From positions 1 to 54,968 of the forward strand of contig NZ_SOSC01000016.1 of the NCBI RefSeq assembly GCF_005049285.1: a stretch of DNA of 54,968 nt. The letters run 5' to 3'. Of the stretch, positions 42,837 to 52,238 are shown one piece after another. The notes under the pieces were generated by a model. It did not search any database. It had not been told where the DNA came from and saw only the letters and a program-made list of their open reading frames with translations. Position 1 is the stretch's first letter; every line of letters begins with the position of its first letter. The position numbers were made by a program, and so were the translations under genes. This DNA comes from Halorientalis salina. GTDB taxonomy: Archaea; Halobacteriota; Halobacteria; Halobacteriales; Haloarculaceae.

Positions 42837-44629
42837 TGAACGAACGGCGGTGGGCGGAACGGCTGGCGATTCCCCTCGGATTCGTCCTGACGGTCGCGGT
42901 GCTTGCCGTCGTGTTCTACTATCCGGTCTGGAGCGTGTTCAGTCAGGCAGTTTGGAGCGACGGCGGTCCAACGCTGGCACCGCTGCTGGACGTGCTCACC
43001 GACCCGTTCTACACCGGCGTGGCGCACTATCTCTTTACAGACCCTCTTGCTGTTCCGGGCGGAATCGCGACGTGGCTGCAGGCCGGTATGCCGGCAGTCG
43101 AACTCGGGCTGTTCGGATTCACGGCCTACCAGGCGCTGTTATCGACCGTCGCTAGCGTCGCGCTGGGGCTCCCGGGCGCGTATTTGCTGGCTCGCTACGA
43201 GTTTACGGGCCGGGAGACACTGCGGTCGCTGACCATCCTTCCCTTCGTCCTGCCCTCGATCATGGTCGCCGTGGGGTTCGTCGCCATGTTCGGCAGCCAG
43301 GGGTTCCTGAACGACGTGCTCGGACTGCTTGGACTGGGGTCGATCGAGATACTGTATACGCTCGAAATCATCGTCCTCGCGCACGCCTTCTACAACGCGC
43401 CGCTCGTGACGCGACTCGTGGCCGCCGCCTGGGAGTCCGTCGACGTTCGTCGCGTCGAGACTGCTCGTGCGATGGGTGCCTCTCGGATGCGAGCGTTCCG
43501 TGACGTAGTCCTCCCAGAGCTCTTACCGTCACTGCTGACCGCGGCGCTGCTCACGTTCATCTTCACGTTCATGTCGTTCCCCATCGTGCTCGCGCTGGGA
43601 GGCCTCCGATTGGCGACGGTCGAGGTGTGGATCTTCGCCCGCGTCCAGAGTCTCGCGCTGGCTGAGGCGGCGACGCTGGCGACCATCGAGACGGTCCTAT
43701 CGCTGCTGCTGCTGTACGTCTATCTCCGCTACGAGGACCGACAATCGTCTGCCAGTAGCGGGGGCACACCGCTGGCGAGACGCCCATTCCTGGTGGGTTG
43801 GAACACGCTCACTGATTTGCGCCGGATCGGGCTCCTGACCTACGGCGTCGTCGCGCTCGCCGTGTTCGTCGGACCACTGTTGAGTCTGGTCGTCGAGAGC
43901 GTCACCGGGCCGAACGGGGCTTTCACGACGGCGTATTACGAGTTCCTCCTGTCCCGGCAGACAGCGACAGCGTCGGGAACGACCAGGCCCCTTCCCGCGA
44001 TCATCAACTCACTGGTCTTCGGCGTCGGGACGCTCCTGCTCGCGATGCCGATGGGAATCGTCGTCGCCGTCGTCGCGACGCGAGACCTCCCGGGCAGTCG
44101 ACTCGCGGAGGCAGTCCTGACCGCACCACTCGCAGTCAGCGGTGTCGTCCTGGGAATCGGACTCCTCCAGACACTCGTCTTCGGAACGGTCCTGTTCGGC
44201 CACCGATTCACGGTCCTCGGCCCGGTGGCGATCGTCCTCGCACATGCGATCGCGGCGTACCCGTTCGTTACCCGAAACGTCGCGCCAGCGCTGGGGAGTC
44301 TCGACGACCGACTCGTCGATGCGGCCCGGTCGCTGGGTGCGACCCGTACCCGGGTCATGCTCGACGTGGAACTGCCGCTGATCGGGGCCGCAGTGACGGC
44401 CGGAGCCGCCTTCGCCTTCGCCATCAGCGTCGGCGAGTTCGACTCGACGGTGTTGCTCGCGAGCAACGTCGACAGTTACACGATGCCGGTGGCCCTGGAA
44501 CGATACATCGGGAACCGATCACTCGGGCCGAGTCTCGGCCCCGCGACCGCGATGGCTACCGTCCTGCTCGCGATCACGGCCGCCAGTTTCGTCGTTATCG
44601 ACCGCATGGGCGGGCGGTGGGACCTGTGA
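42836..44629 (+). CDS. thiP: Thiamine-type ABC transporter permease, duplicated
   Basis: 597 residues from ATG 42836. About twelve membrane helices in two homologous halves, each with an EAA-type loop: ARAMGASRMRAFRDVVLPEL (first) and ARSLGATRTRVMLDVELPLI (second). The fused two-domain permease is the ThiP pattern. It forms the membrane channel with the lipoprotein upstream and the ATPase downstream. The stop overlaps the next start (GTGA). Confidence 0.87.
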   Translation: MNERRWAERLAIPLGFVLTVAVLAVVFYYPVWSVFSQAVWSDGGPTLAPLLDVLTDPFYTGVAHYLFTDPLAVPGGIATWLQAGMPAVELGLFGFTAYQALLSTVASVALGLPGAYLLARYEFTGRETLRSLTILPFVLPSIMVAVGFVAMFGSQGFLNDVLGLLGLGSIEILYTLEIIVLAHAFYNAPLVTRLVAAAWESVDVRRVETARAMGASRMRAFRDVVLPELLPSLLTAALLTFIFTFMSFPIVLALGGLRLATVEVWIFARVQSLALAEAATLATIETVLSLLLLYVYLRYEDRQSSASSGGTPLARRPFLVGWNTLTDLRRIGLLTYGVVALAVFVGPLLSLVVESVTGPNGAFTTAYYEFLLSRQTATASGTTRPLPAIINSLVFGVGTLLLAMPMGIVVAVVATRDLPGSRLAEAVLTAPLAVSGVVLGIGLLQTLVFGTVLFGHRFTVLGPVAIVLAHAIAAYPFVTRNVAPALGSLDDRLVDAARSLGATRTRVMLDVELPLIGAAVTAGAAFAFAISVGEFDSTVLLASNVDSYTMPVALERYIGNRSLGPSLGPATAMATVLLAITAASFVVIDRMGGRWDL

Positions 44630-45711
44630 CTGACACGGCTGATGCCGTCGACCGTACCCCTTCCGATGAGTCGGGTGTCGAACTCGATGGCATCTCCGTC
44701 GCGTTCGACGGCGTCACGGCGCTGGACGATATTTCCCTCTCGGTTGCTGAGGGCGAGTTCTTCACGCTCGTCGGCCCCTCGGGCTGTGGCAAGACGACGA
44801 CTCTGCGGGCCATTGCGGGGTTCGAACCGCCGACTGAGGGTACTATCCGTATTGGCGGTCGCTCGGTTGAAGGGGTCCCGCCCGAAGAGCGGGACATCGG
44901 GATCGTCTTCCAGAACTACGCGCTGTTCCCGAACATGACGGTCCGGGAAAACGTGGGCTACGGGCTGCGGTTTCGGGACTCGCCAGGCGACCAGTCACCG
45001 GCGGCCCGTATCGACGAACTCCTCGATCTGGTTGATATGGAGGGGATGGGCGACCGCGATCCGACGGAACTCTCGGGCGGACAACAGCAACGGGTCGCAC
45101 TCGCTCGCGCTCTGGCTCCCGGCCCAGAGGTCCTCCTGCTGGACGAACCCCTGTCCGCGCTCGACGCGCAACTCCGAGAACGTCTTCGCGTCACCGTCCG
45201 GGACATCCAGCAGGAACTCGGGATAACGACTGTCTACGTCACACACGACCAGGCAGAGGCGCTTGCGATTTCCGATCGCGTCGCCGTCATGTCCGACGGT
45301 CGACTCGAACAGGTTGGAACGCCCGAGGCCATCTACCGGGAGCCTGCCTCGCGGTTCGTCGCGACGTTCATCGGCGACAACAACCTCTTCGAGGGCACTG
45401 TGACCGATACTGCCCCTCCCCGCGCCACGATCGACGGCCAGCCGTTCCTGCTTCCAGCTGGCTCCGAGGTGTCGGCCGGGGAATCCGTGACGCTCACGGT
45501 CAGGCCAGAAGCCATCGAACTCGGAGACGGGGATGCGACGCTCACGGTGACCGTCGACAACGTCGAGTTCCTCGGCGACGCGTATCGCCTCCACTGCGAC
45601 TGGCAGGGGCAGTCGATACTCGTGAAGACGTCGGCCTGGACACAGACTGACGACGCGGTGGAACTCGGGATCGATCGCGATGACGTTCGAATCATTCTAG
45701 ATTCCGATTGA
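44626..45711 (+). CDS. thiQ: Thiamine-type ABC transporter ATPase
   Basis: 361 residues from GTG 44626, overlapping the permease stop. Walker A GPSGCGKT (50-57), Q-loop VFQNYALFP, signature LSGGQ (149-153), Walker B VLLLDEP (169-175), H-loop VTHDQ. A C-terminal TOBE-like domain (VTLTVRPEAIELGDG) makes it longer than bacterial ThiQ and closer to Fe3+/spermidine-type ATPases. The substrate of the whole operon is inferred from the binding protein and fused permease; iron or another small ligand cannot be fully excluded. Confidence 0.88.
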   Translation: MTDTADAVDRTPSDESGVELDGISVAFDGVTALDDISLSVAEGEFFTLVGPSGCGKTTTLRAIAGFEPPTEGTIRIGGRSVEGVPPEERDIGIVFQNYALFPNMTVRENVGYGLRFRDSPGDQSPAARIDELLDLVDMEGMGDRDPTELSGGQQQRVALARALAPGPEVLLLDEPLSALDAQLRERLRVTVRDIQQELGITTVYVTHDQAEALAISDRVAVMSDGRLEQVGTPEAIYREPASRFVATFIGDNNLFEGTVTDTAPPRATIDGQPFLLPAGSEVSAGESVTLTVRPEAIELGDGDATLTVTVDNVEFLGDAYRLHCDWQGQSILVKTSAWTQTDDAVELGIDRDDVRIILDSD

Positions 45712-45774
45712 GTAGCCGATTTTCTCAATGCCAATGGCCAGACTGCATACGCACAGGATATTGCCGGAGCGATT

Positions 45775-46791
45775 TCAGTCATCGTCTTCAGACAGGTTGA
45801 GTTCCGCAACGAGGCGTGCAGTAATGATCTGTTCGAGCATGTCGAGCAACTGCGCGTCGTCGGACGTGTAGTCAGCAACGATGCCGAGCGGGATTTCACC
45901 GCCAGCGACATCGTGATGACCGCCACCACTCCCGACATCTTCGAACGCATCATTCAGTACGTTCCCAACGTGTACTCGTGGATCTGGCGACCGAGCGCTA
46001 ACATGAATAGCATCGTCGACGATTCCAAACACGATTGCGGTTTGAACGCCTTCGAGTCTCACGAGATAGTCAACGGCTTGGGGGAGTGCATCCCGTTCGC
46101 TCGTGCGGCCGAGATGAGAGATGAGTACCGCATCGATCGCCTTTCGATTGTCGATAGCAGATGAGATCGCGTCGAGGGTTCCCCCGGTAATTGAGGGCGT
46201 CGATAGCTGCCGGAGCATCTCCTGGTCCGCGTACTCATGGAGATGCCCTGCTGCATCATATTCTTCGGGGGTCGCTCCGCGGAGGAAATCGAGGGTATCC
46301 GAACGGATGGCAAACAGGAGTGCCGTCGCAAGATCCGTATCGAGTTCGATATCGAAGGCCCGCACGTACTCCGTCAGAATCGTCGCAGCTGCCCCCACCT
46401 CCTCGCGATGATCGACGAACCGGGCGTCAACATCCTTGGCAGGGTGATGGTCGATCACGATATCTACGTTCGTGTCCGAGGGAACCCGGTTGTTCTCGCC
46501 CGGGATTGAGTGGTCGACGAATGCGAGTAACGAGTCCGGTTGACGGTTCTGGATAGCTTCGACATCGAACGGTTGGAGGTCAATATCGAGTAGATTGACG
46601 AACGCCCGGTTTTGCTGGTGGGAAATATCGCCGCTGTAGAGTATGTGCCGGTTATCGATGCCAGCCGCAGCCGCGATCCGACCCAATGCGAGCGCGCTTG
46701 CCAGACAATCCGGATCGGGGTTATTGTGGCACACGATGTTGATCTCGCTACCCTCACCGAGAAGTTCATCAAGCTGTTGCGGCGAACTCAT
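45775..46791 (-). CDS. DHH-family phosphoesterase (NrnA/RecJ-like)
   Basis: 338 residues from ATG 46791. Motif I NIVCHNNPDPDCLASALAL (the usual H-x-D-x-D-A reads N-N-P-D-P-D-C here), motif II FVDHS, motif III VIDHHP (DHH), and a C-terminal DHHA1 domain with GSGGGHHDVAGG. These enzymes degrade short oligonucleotides or pAp using Mn2+. In motif I a His-Asn pair stands at the usual His-x-Asp-x-Asp. The gene converges with thiQ, 63 bp apart, and is the last backbone-like gene before the gene-poor region. Confidence 0.88.
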   Translation of the reverse strand: MSSPQQLDELLGEGSEINIVCHNNPDPDCLASALALGRIAAAAGIDNRHILYSGDISHQQNRAFVNLLDIDLQPFDVEAIQNRQPDSLLAFVDHSIPGENNRVPSDTNVDIVIDHHPAKDVDARFVDHREEVGAAATILTEYVRAFDIELDTDLATALLFAIRSDTLDFLRGATPEEYDAAGHLHEYADQEMLRQLSTPSITGGTLDAISSAIDNRKAIDAVLISHLGRTSERDALPQAVDYLVRLEGVQTAIVFGIVDDAIHVSARSPDPRVHVGNVLNDAFEDVGSGGGHHDVAGGEIPLGIVADYTSDDAQLLDMLEQIITARLVAELNLSEDDD

Positions 46792-47957
46792 TCTCTGAAT
46801 CCTATGCTTTCTATACAGTTAGGCGTACAGGACTCTCCTAATCGTCGGGGAGTTAAATGGAATCTCGTCGGTGTTGAGTCGAATCTACGAGGACGAGAAG
46901 GACCCCTGAAATCGGCAGTTCTCACGACTGGATATCACGCGACTGCTCGCGACTTGGCTCTCACTGACCCCAGTCGAAGAGGATCGCTGACTGGGTCCAG
47001 TTGCGAATCTACGCACCCACTTCCATCACTAGTACCAACCGAATGTGCTCTTCCTCATGCCGACGTAGCCAATATCAAATACAATATGGTATAACATCGA
47101 GTTGTAGTCGAGACAACGGAACTGGACTGTTCCAATTGGGCCAATGGCCCGCTGGCATGCCAACAATAGTAATCAATATAACAATAATCAAAAATGGGCA
47201 TGTTTACTCGGAAAATCGCAAGACAATAGCCATCTAGATAGGTATCTAGGGCACATTTTCGGATCTAGGGCACTCCGAACCGCAAGAGGCAACCCGATTT
47301 TCATCAATCTAGTGCACCGCTTTATCTTGCCCTCCACTATCGGCACCCGAATCAGATCTGATTCACCGAAAATCATCAGGTTGCATACCATCGTGCACGG
47401 CGATTTTCGAGCCGATCTGCGCTCCACTGGGTGCCCCACTCCGCCCGAGAACATGCCTGCAAAATGTGTCTGCAATCCGGGACATGAACCGGCGTGGAAG
47501 GCGTACAGCCGTCGGTGCTACAGCAGTGGTGACAGTCCACGTGATCATCACGCTCCTCCATCGATGTATCTCGACAGGGGGTCGGCCATGTTTCTCCAAG
47601 CTCGTGGGGAGTCCCGTTCGACCTTATTCGCATCATCACTGATAGTGACGAGTCCAATCTCGTGCTCCCGATGACAGCGATGACGTCGACATCGACCGCG
47701 ACCGGGAGATCTGATCGGAAAAACCAGTGAGCAAACTACTGAACGAGCCATAGAAAACCCTCTCCTGCAGTTCGATGAGTGATCAATCCAGAGCGTTCAG
47801 ATACCGATGCGAATTCTAATTTACTAGAATATTGTCAGAATTAACGTGCAAGACTTAGAGGGTGAAGTCAGCACGCCAGACTCAATTAAACAAACTGTGC
47901 GAAACATGACCTGATATTCCCCCGAATTTTAAACTGATCCGATGTATTAGGCCAGCT
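46792..47957. other. Long intergenic region containing repeat copy A
   Basis: About 1.17 kb without a gene I can support. Frames are open by chance, but their products lack haloarchaeal composition. It contains AT-rich stretches (47085-47200, 47815-47900) and the first copy of a ~180-bp sequence that recurs at 48974. Confidence 0.55.
47293..47471 (+). repeat. Diverged direct repeat, copy A
   Basis: Aligns with 48974-49150. Shared blocks: CCCGATTTT, GTGCA, CTTTATCTTGCCC (47320), GAAAATCAT (47368), CGATTTTCGAG (47401), TGGG-GCCC and GTGTCT (47466). From 47320 to 47411 it is collinear with copy B without a gap; later blocks are offset by 2 bp. Confidence 0.7.
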
Positions 47958-48482
47958 GTGTACTGCTCAGAATGCGGGACCGATGCAGGTAATGCATCGT
48001 TTTGCCCTGACTGTGGTGAGGAACTGGACCAAAGCGGTTCAGTCGAAACTGATACTGAGGAATCAGTCACAGCCCCCCCGACAGAGGACGGCATCAACTG
48101 GGGCCATGCCGGAAAGGCGGGATTGATCGGGCTGTTGCCGGCGTTTGGTGCTTACATGCTGATTTCGCTGGCGAACGCCGGTGGGCCAGTCGGCGTGGCT
48201 TTTTTAATCGGGATTGGCGTTTTCGGCTACCTGCTGTATAAACAACCGACAACGAAAGCAATGTTCGGAGGCGCGTTTTACTGGCTGGCAATCGAGATGC
48301 TCCTTTCACCACTGGTCATGATCATTTACACGTTCACTTTCGCCTCTTCGCAGACCTCCAGTGATGCGGGAGCGGCTGGGGCAGCCCTCGGTGGCGGAGC
48401 ATTGACGATCATGGCGTTCGTCGTCGGACTACCGCTTGGCATCGTGTTTTATCTGCTGTCCGGTCGGTTGACGCCCGAATGA
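47958..48482 (+). CDS. Zinc-ribbon membrane protein
   Basis: 174 residues from GTG 47958. A zinc-ribbon YCSECGTDAGNASFCPDCGEEL at residues 2-22, an acidic linker, then four hydrophobic helices (AGLIGLLPAFGAYMLISLA, VGVAFLIGIGVFGYLLY, AMFGGAFYWLAIEMLLSPLVMIIYTF, GALTIMAFVVGLPLGIVFYLLSG). Ribbon-plus-membrane proteins are frequent in haloarchaea, with unknown roles. It lies between the two copies of the ~180-bp non-coding repeat. Confidence 0.7.
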   Translation: MYCSECGTDAGNASFCPDCGEELDQSGSVETDTEESVTAPPTEDGINWGHAGKAGLIGLLPAFGAYMLISLANAGGPVGVAFLIGIGVFGYLLYKQPTTKAMFGGAFYWLAIEMLLSPLVMIIYTFTFASSQTSSDAGAAGAALGGGALTIMAFVVGLPLGIVFYLLSGRLTPE

Positions 48483-49329
48483 AAAAGAAGCGCTGTTACT
48501 CGCGGCAGATGTACTGACCGGATCAGACATCCCTGATTCTCGATGTGCGACGTGCTGCATACGCGCGCTACATCTTGCACGGCTTTCAGAAAACATACGA
48601 AGGTTGTTAGGATTCTTAGAGATCAGTAGGCAGGTTGACTGAGCAATCCACACCGACGGTCCACGGCACAGCTACACCGGACTCATCACCGTGTATCTAG
48701 ACTGTTCCTGTACACCCATCACCAGCAGACATCGCTCGCAAACGAGCCATGCCAATCATCTAGTTTGCTTACAATAACTCACTCCGTTGTGCGTGGGTAC
48801 TGGCGTTGCCCGGGCGAAGCCGATCGACACCCGACAGCGCGAATCAATCCATTCGTCATCTAATATTTACTATAGACCATTATAGAAATTCGATAATCGC
48901 AGGACTGCAGCCGTCTGCAGCGTGATCTGCTACACAATCTGTAGCGTGCTGCACATCGAATCGCCGGACTGCGCCCGATTTTTCACGCTGTGCAGCACCT
49001 CTTTATCTTGCCCCACGAAAACTGGCCCTGAAACCGCGTCTCTCAGCTGAAAATCATAACTTTGCGGTCATTCGCTCGCGCCGATTTTCGAGTCGTCCAG
49101 CGTGGCCTGGGGCCCACCACTATCGACCCGCTTCCACCGGAGAAGTGTCTACTCTACGACACAGCGTCAGTGAGCGAGGAGATCACACCAAGCGGAGCCA
49201 CAGCTAGCCGTGCCACCCCTGTTCGCGAGCACATCGCCACGGTGTGACGCAGACTCGATCACACCAACTGGAGTGTATCCCCCACCCTCGACGTGCTCAA
49301 CACCTGCGCAAAAAAGGGGTGCAGGACGT
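48483..49329. other. Intergenic region containing repeat copy B
   Basis: About 850 bp without a credible gene. The left part is unremarkable. From 48900 it is rich in CTGCAG/TGCAG words, includes an inverted repeat GTGCTGCAC (48946-48954) / GTGCAGCAC (48990-48998), and then the second copy of the ~180-bp repeat. Confidence 0.55.
48974..49150 (+). repeat. Diverged direct repeat, copy B
   Basis: Matches 47293-47471: CTTTATCTTGCCC at 49001, GAAAATCAT at 49049 and CGATTTTCGAG at 49082 have the same spacing (48 and 81 bp) as in copy A; GTGTCT follows at 49145. It is followed by the 3' end of the TFB gene on the other strand. Confidence 0.7.
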
Positions 49330-50394
49330 CTATTCGAGGGTGATCGTCGCGTTGGGCTGGAGCACGGCGTTCGGATCGTCGCTTCCGTGCTGGTCCACGT
49401 AGGCGTCGTACAGCCGGGGATTGTACTGGTCGAGCTTACTCACCGACAGCTCGACTACCGGGTTGGCCGCGTCGACGACGGCCTGGCGCGTCCACTGCTT
49501 GCCGTCGGTCAGGCGATCGGCCGTGTAGACCGCGACCGCTGCCATTGTGAGCCGGGGCGTCCCGGAGCCAATCTGCTCGTCGTCGGCGATCGCGAGCAGG
49601 TGCCGGGCCAGCCGCCACGTCCGGACGGCCGTCCCGCCGTCGCCGGCGTCGAGCCCGTCGAGGACGGTCGTGACGACGTCCTGCCGGACGGGCGGCACGT
49701 CCAGCCCCAATTCGACGCGGAGCTTTCTCGCGGCCGCACAGAGGCGTTCGTGATTCGTTTTGGCGAACTTGGCGACCGTCTCGGGGTCGTGAGAGAACCC
49801 AGCATCGCGGATCGCAAGCAGGACCGCTCCCGCCGCGAGCGACTCCCAGGCCATGTGGCCGCCAGGGAGGCGTTCGTCCTTGGCCTGGCGCATCCACCGG
49901 GCGGCTTCGATCGCGACGACCTCGGGCAGACTGAGTGCACTCCTGAGCAACTGGATGTCGTAGCAAACGTCGTCGAGGCGCTTCGACCGGTGGCGATTGC
50001 CGTTGTAGGCGAAGCGCCGGTGTTTGGTCAGCATCCGGTTGAGCTGTTTGGCGCGCGTCGTCGAGGGGGCACAGCTGTCGATGTCCGAGTGCCAGAACGT
50101 CGAACCGATGGACTTGCCCTCGCGAAGCGGGTTCGTCGGTTCGGCCTGGAACTCCGTGCCGGCTTTCGCGCCGGTTTCCGCGAGCGTCGGCTCGCGTTCG
50201 AGGTACTCCTGGGCGACGATCAGGCCACACTCCTGGCAGAACGACACCTCCTCGTCCGACACGAGGAGCGCATCACAGTCCGGGCACGCCGACCGGTGTG
50301 TCGGATCACGCTTGACCGTAACCGGCTTGGCTGGCTGCTGGTTAGAGATCTGTTCGTCCGAAACCGTTTTTTCCGAGAAGGTAGAACGAGACAT
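49330..50394 (-). CDS. tfb: Divergent transcription factor B (TFB) paralog
   Basis: 354 residues from ATG 50394 (MSRSTFSEKTVSDEQ). N-terminal zinc ribbon Cys37, 40, 53, 56 (ACPDC...FCQECGLIV), a B-finger-like region (GTEFQAEPTNPLREGKSIGSTFWHSD), then two cyclin-like repeats (about 120-215 and 235-330). TFB bridges TBP at the promoter and RNA polymerase. Haloarchaea carry many TFBs that set alternative programmes. This one diverges from the consensus in the linker (the usual GTxIG reads KSIGSTFW) and sits in accessory DNA, so it may serve a mobile element. Confidence 0.9.
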   Translation of the reverse strand: MSRSTFSEKTVSDEQISNQQPAKPVTVKRDPTHRSACPDCDALLVSDEEVSFCQECGLIVAQEYLEREPTLAETGAKAGTEFQAEPTNPLREGKSIGSTFWHSDIDSCAPSTTRAKQLNRMLTKHRRFAYNGNRHRSKRLDDVCYDIQLLRSALSLPEVVAIEAARWMRQAKDERLPGGHMAWESLAAGAVLLAIRDAGFSHDPETVAKFAKTNHERLCAAARKLRVELGLDVPPVRQDVVTTVLDGLDAGDGGTAVRTWRLARHLLAIADDEQIGSGTPRLTMAAVAVYTADRLTDGKQWTRQAVVDAANPVVELSVSKLDQYNPRLYDAYVDQHGSDDPNAVLQPNATITLE

Positions 50395-51457
50395 TGCTTT
50401 CACACCTGGGGCGCTCACCGCGCCTCGCTTCCAGTCCTCGCGAGCCACGGCTGTCGCCCCACGCCCCGCCCGGCGGCCGACTGCACGTCGCAACCGACCA
50501 ACCGCCGGCGTCGCGACCTGCCCCGGACGGGCCATCCCCGTCTATGATCTGGTCGAAGACCAAGGGAGCGCCGGCGACGCGCCCGTGTCGGCGCGAACGC
50601 GGTCGATTTCCACTGCGAACGGTGCGAGGCCGACCGGCAAGGGAGGCCTCGAAAGCGAACGGTGAGCGGGGCGAGACGCGACCGGTGCGAGGCCGAACAG
50701 AGGGAGGCCTCGGAAGCCGAGCGGCTTGCCGCGAGGCAGGGAGCGTCTCGAAATGCGAGCGGGGAGCAACTCGACCCGCGAGCAAAGCGAACCGTGAGCA
50801 GAGTGAGCACCGGAAATCGCGACCCGGGTTCGGGGCGAAAACAAGCCCAAGCCGGCGCGACTGCCGTGAGCACGTAGGTGTTCCGTCAGGCCGACCCGCT
50901 CGCGGGTTGAGCGGGCGGCCCTGAGCGCCCGGCACGACGAAGTCACATGGGATGGAATCTGCGCGCCGCGAGGCGGGCGCATCGCGGTCGATGTCCGCCG
51001 CGAACGCAGTGAGCAACGGACATCGTGACAGCCGCGAGCGCCCCCGCAGCAACGCGTCGGATGGAATCCCATGTGGGGCAGTCGCGCCCGGCAGCCCGGA
51101 CCGGCTCTGCCGCGTCCCGGCAGCCCCCGCGCAGGCTCGCCATCGGCGAGCGGGGGCGCGTATCCGAGCACCCACGGCGCGCAGGAACCGGGGCACCTAC
51201 GAGCTCACAGATTACTCCTCACGACGCGAGTCGCGCGGCTGGCCCGTACCGCGCGACCGAGCACCGGGTGGGACCCGCGCCGCCTGGCCGGCGCGGGAGG
51301 ACCCCGGCGCGCAGTCCGCGCGCCTGAGTGCTCGCGGTCCGTGCGCGTGACTCCGACGCGTGCGCGAGTTGTCAGGTTGTGTGAAGGCGCGCGGATCGCG
51401 AGGTTCCGAGAGACTCACGGGATCGCCCAGCGTCTCTCAGTGGTTCTAGTCATAGCC
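50395..51457. repeat. GC-rich low-complexity non-coding region
   Basis: Over 1 kb with very high GC and no believable protein. Between ~50600 and 50780 it has a degenerate ~62-bp tandem repeat: GGTGCGAGGCCGA at 50621 and 50684, GGGAGGCCTCG at 50641 and 50702. Further on it contains GCGAGC/GTGAGC-type words, and large inverted repeats around 50990-51035 (GATGTCCG / CGGACATC). It separates the TFB gene from the toxin-type genes. Confidence 0.6.
50944..50953. repeat. Left arm of a 10-bp inverted repeat (right arm 51066-51075)
   Basis: CACATGGGAT here and ATCCCATGTG at 51066-51075, 112 bp apart, each associated with GGATGGAAT. The pair may be the ends of a tiny non-autonomous insertion or a decayed element. 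Confidence 0.4.
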
Positions 51458-51607
51458 ATGGTCCAGATGGCCCACGGGCGGGCCTGGCGGACTGTGAGGG
51501 CAGCGCTCTCACGGAGTGTTGTTCTAGGACTCCGGATTGGTCTCTTGATTCGTGATGCATACGTCTGTCCCGAGGGTCGGCGCACACTCATCGATGCGGA
51601 AGAGTAA
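51458..51607 (+). CDS. Possible 49-residue basic protein
   Basis: ATG 51458 to TAA 51607. Starts MVQMAHGRAWRTVRAALSRS and ends with CPEGRRTLIDAEE. The first half is encoded by the 34-bp direct repeat whose second copy (52984) gives MAHGRAWRTVRAGRTG and then a stop. It could be a real small gene that was partly duplicated, or the repeat could be non-coding. Composition is basic, unlike its surroundings. Confidence 0.3.
   Translation: MVQMAHGRAWRTVRAALSRSVVLGLRIGLLIRDAYVCPEGRRTLIDAEE
51463..51496 (+). repeat. 34-bp direct repeat, left copy
   Basis: Begins CCAGATGGCCCACGGG and ends GGCGGACTGTG; identical to 52984-53017. The two copies enclose the winged-helix/PIN gene pair, start-to-start distance 1521 bp. 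Confidence 0.85.
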
Positions 51608-51696
51608 CCGAGGCATCGGATTCACGAGCCTTCGCTACCGCCACGCACTCGGGCGTGGAGCCCGCGTCAGCTAGAGTTCGTAATACCCCATATCGG

Positions 51697-52227
51697 TCAC
51701 GTAATCTCCTTAATTAACTCGAATCCATTTTTGAACTGGATACGGTCCACAAATCCGTGTGCCGCCAGGGCGGCGACGACACCCTCTCCAGCATCAACGT
51801 CCGTCGTCACGATGCAGACGTACCTGGCATCCCCGTTATCGAGATGGGTCGCTGCGACGGCCGCGAGCGCGGTATCAGCCTTCTCGATGTCGTCTTCGTC
51901 TCGATTCGACGAGCGAGCGATGTATCCACGAACGGTGTCCATGACCTTCGAGACCGTACTGTTCGTATAGTCCGGTTCATCAGCGACTGTCACCCACCCA
52001 TCGGTGATTGCGCTGTTGATTGGCATCTGCCCCGGTGTGCTCCGATCGGGCGCACCGCCGAGTTCGTCGTAGACCCGCTGTGGGATGACGAACGTGGTGT
52101 CGTTTCGCTGCGCGAACTGCTTCAGTGCGGTGTATTTGTTGTTCTGCTGACGACCACAAGCGATGAACAATCCTGTATCTGCGACCCACACGACGGTCTC
52201 GTGAGACGGGTCGAGCGACTCACTCAT
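51697..52227 (-). CDS. PIN-like domain protein, putative toxin
   Basis: 176 residues from ATG 52227. N-terminal strand VVWVADTGLFIACGR places a catalytic Asp in the PIN position; an acidic residue follows in VIPQRVYDELGG, then DDIEKADTALAAVAATH (Asp/Glu cluster) and a C-terminal VCIVTTDVDAGEG with the last Asp. PIN proteins are metal-dependent RNases and often toxins. The start is 11 bp from the end of the winged-helix gene, so they form an operon with the regulator first. Confidence 0.78.
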   Translation of the reverse strand: MSESLDPSHETVVWVADTGLFIACGRQQNNKYTALKQFAQRNDTTFVIPQRVYDELGGAPDRSTPGQMPINSAITDGWVTVADEPDYTNSTVSKVMDTVRGYIARSSNRDEDDIEKADTALAAVAATHLDNGDARYVCIVTTDVDAGEGVVAALAAHGFVDRIQFKNGFELIKEIT

Positions 52228-52238
52228 CTGTCCGCCCG

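Noticed and set aside
47144-47674. Open frame of 176 codons in the gene-poor region
   Set aside because: Basic and Asn/Ser/Arg-rich, without haloarchaeal composition; it overlaps the non-coding repeat copy A.
50952-51350. Arg/Ala/Gly-rich open frames in the GC-rich zone
   Set aside because: Open only because stop codons are rare at such GC content; composition is unnatural in all frames.
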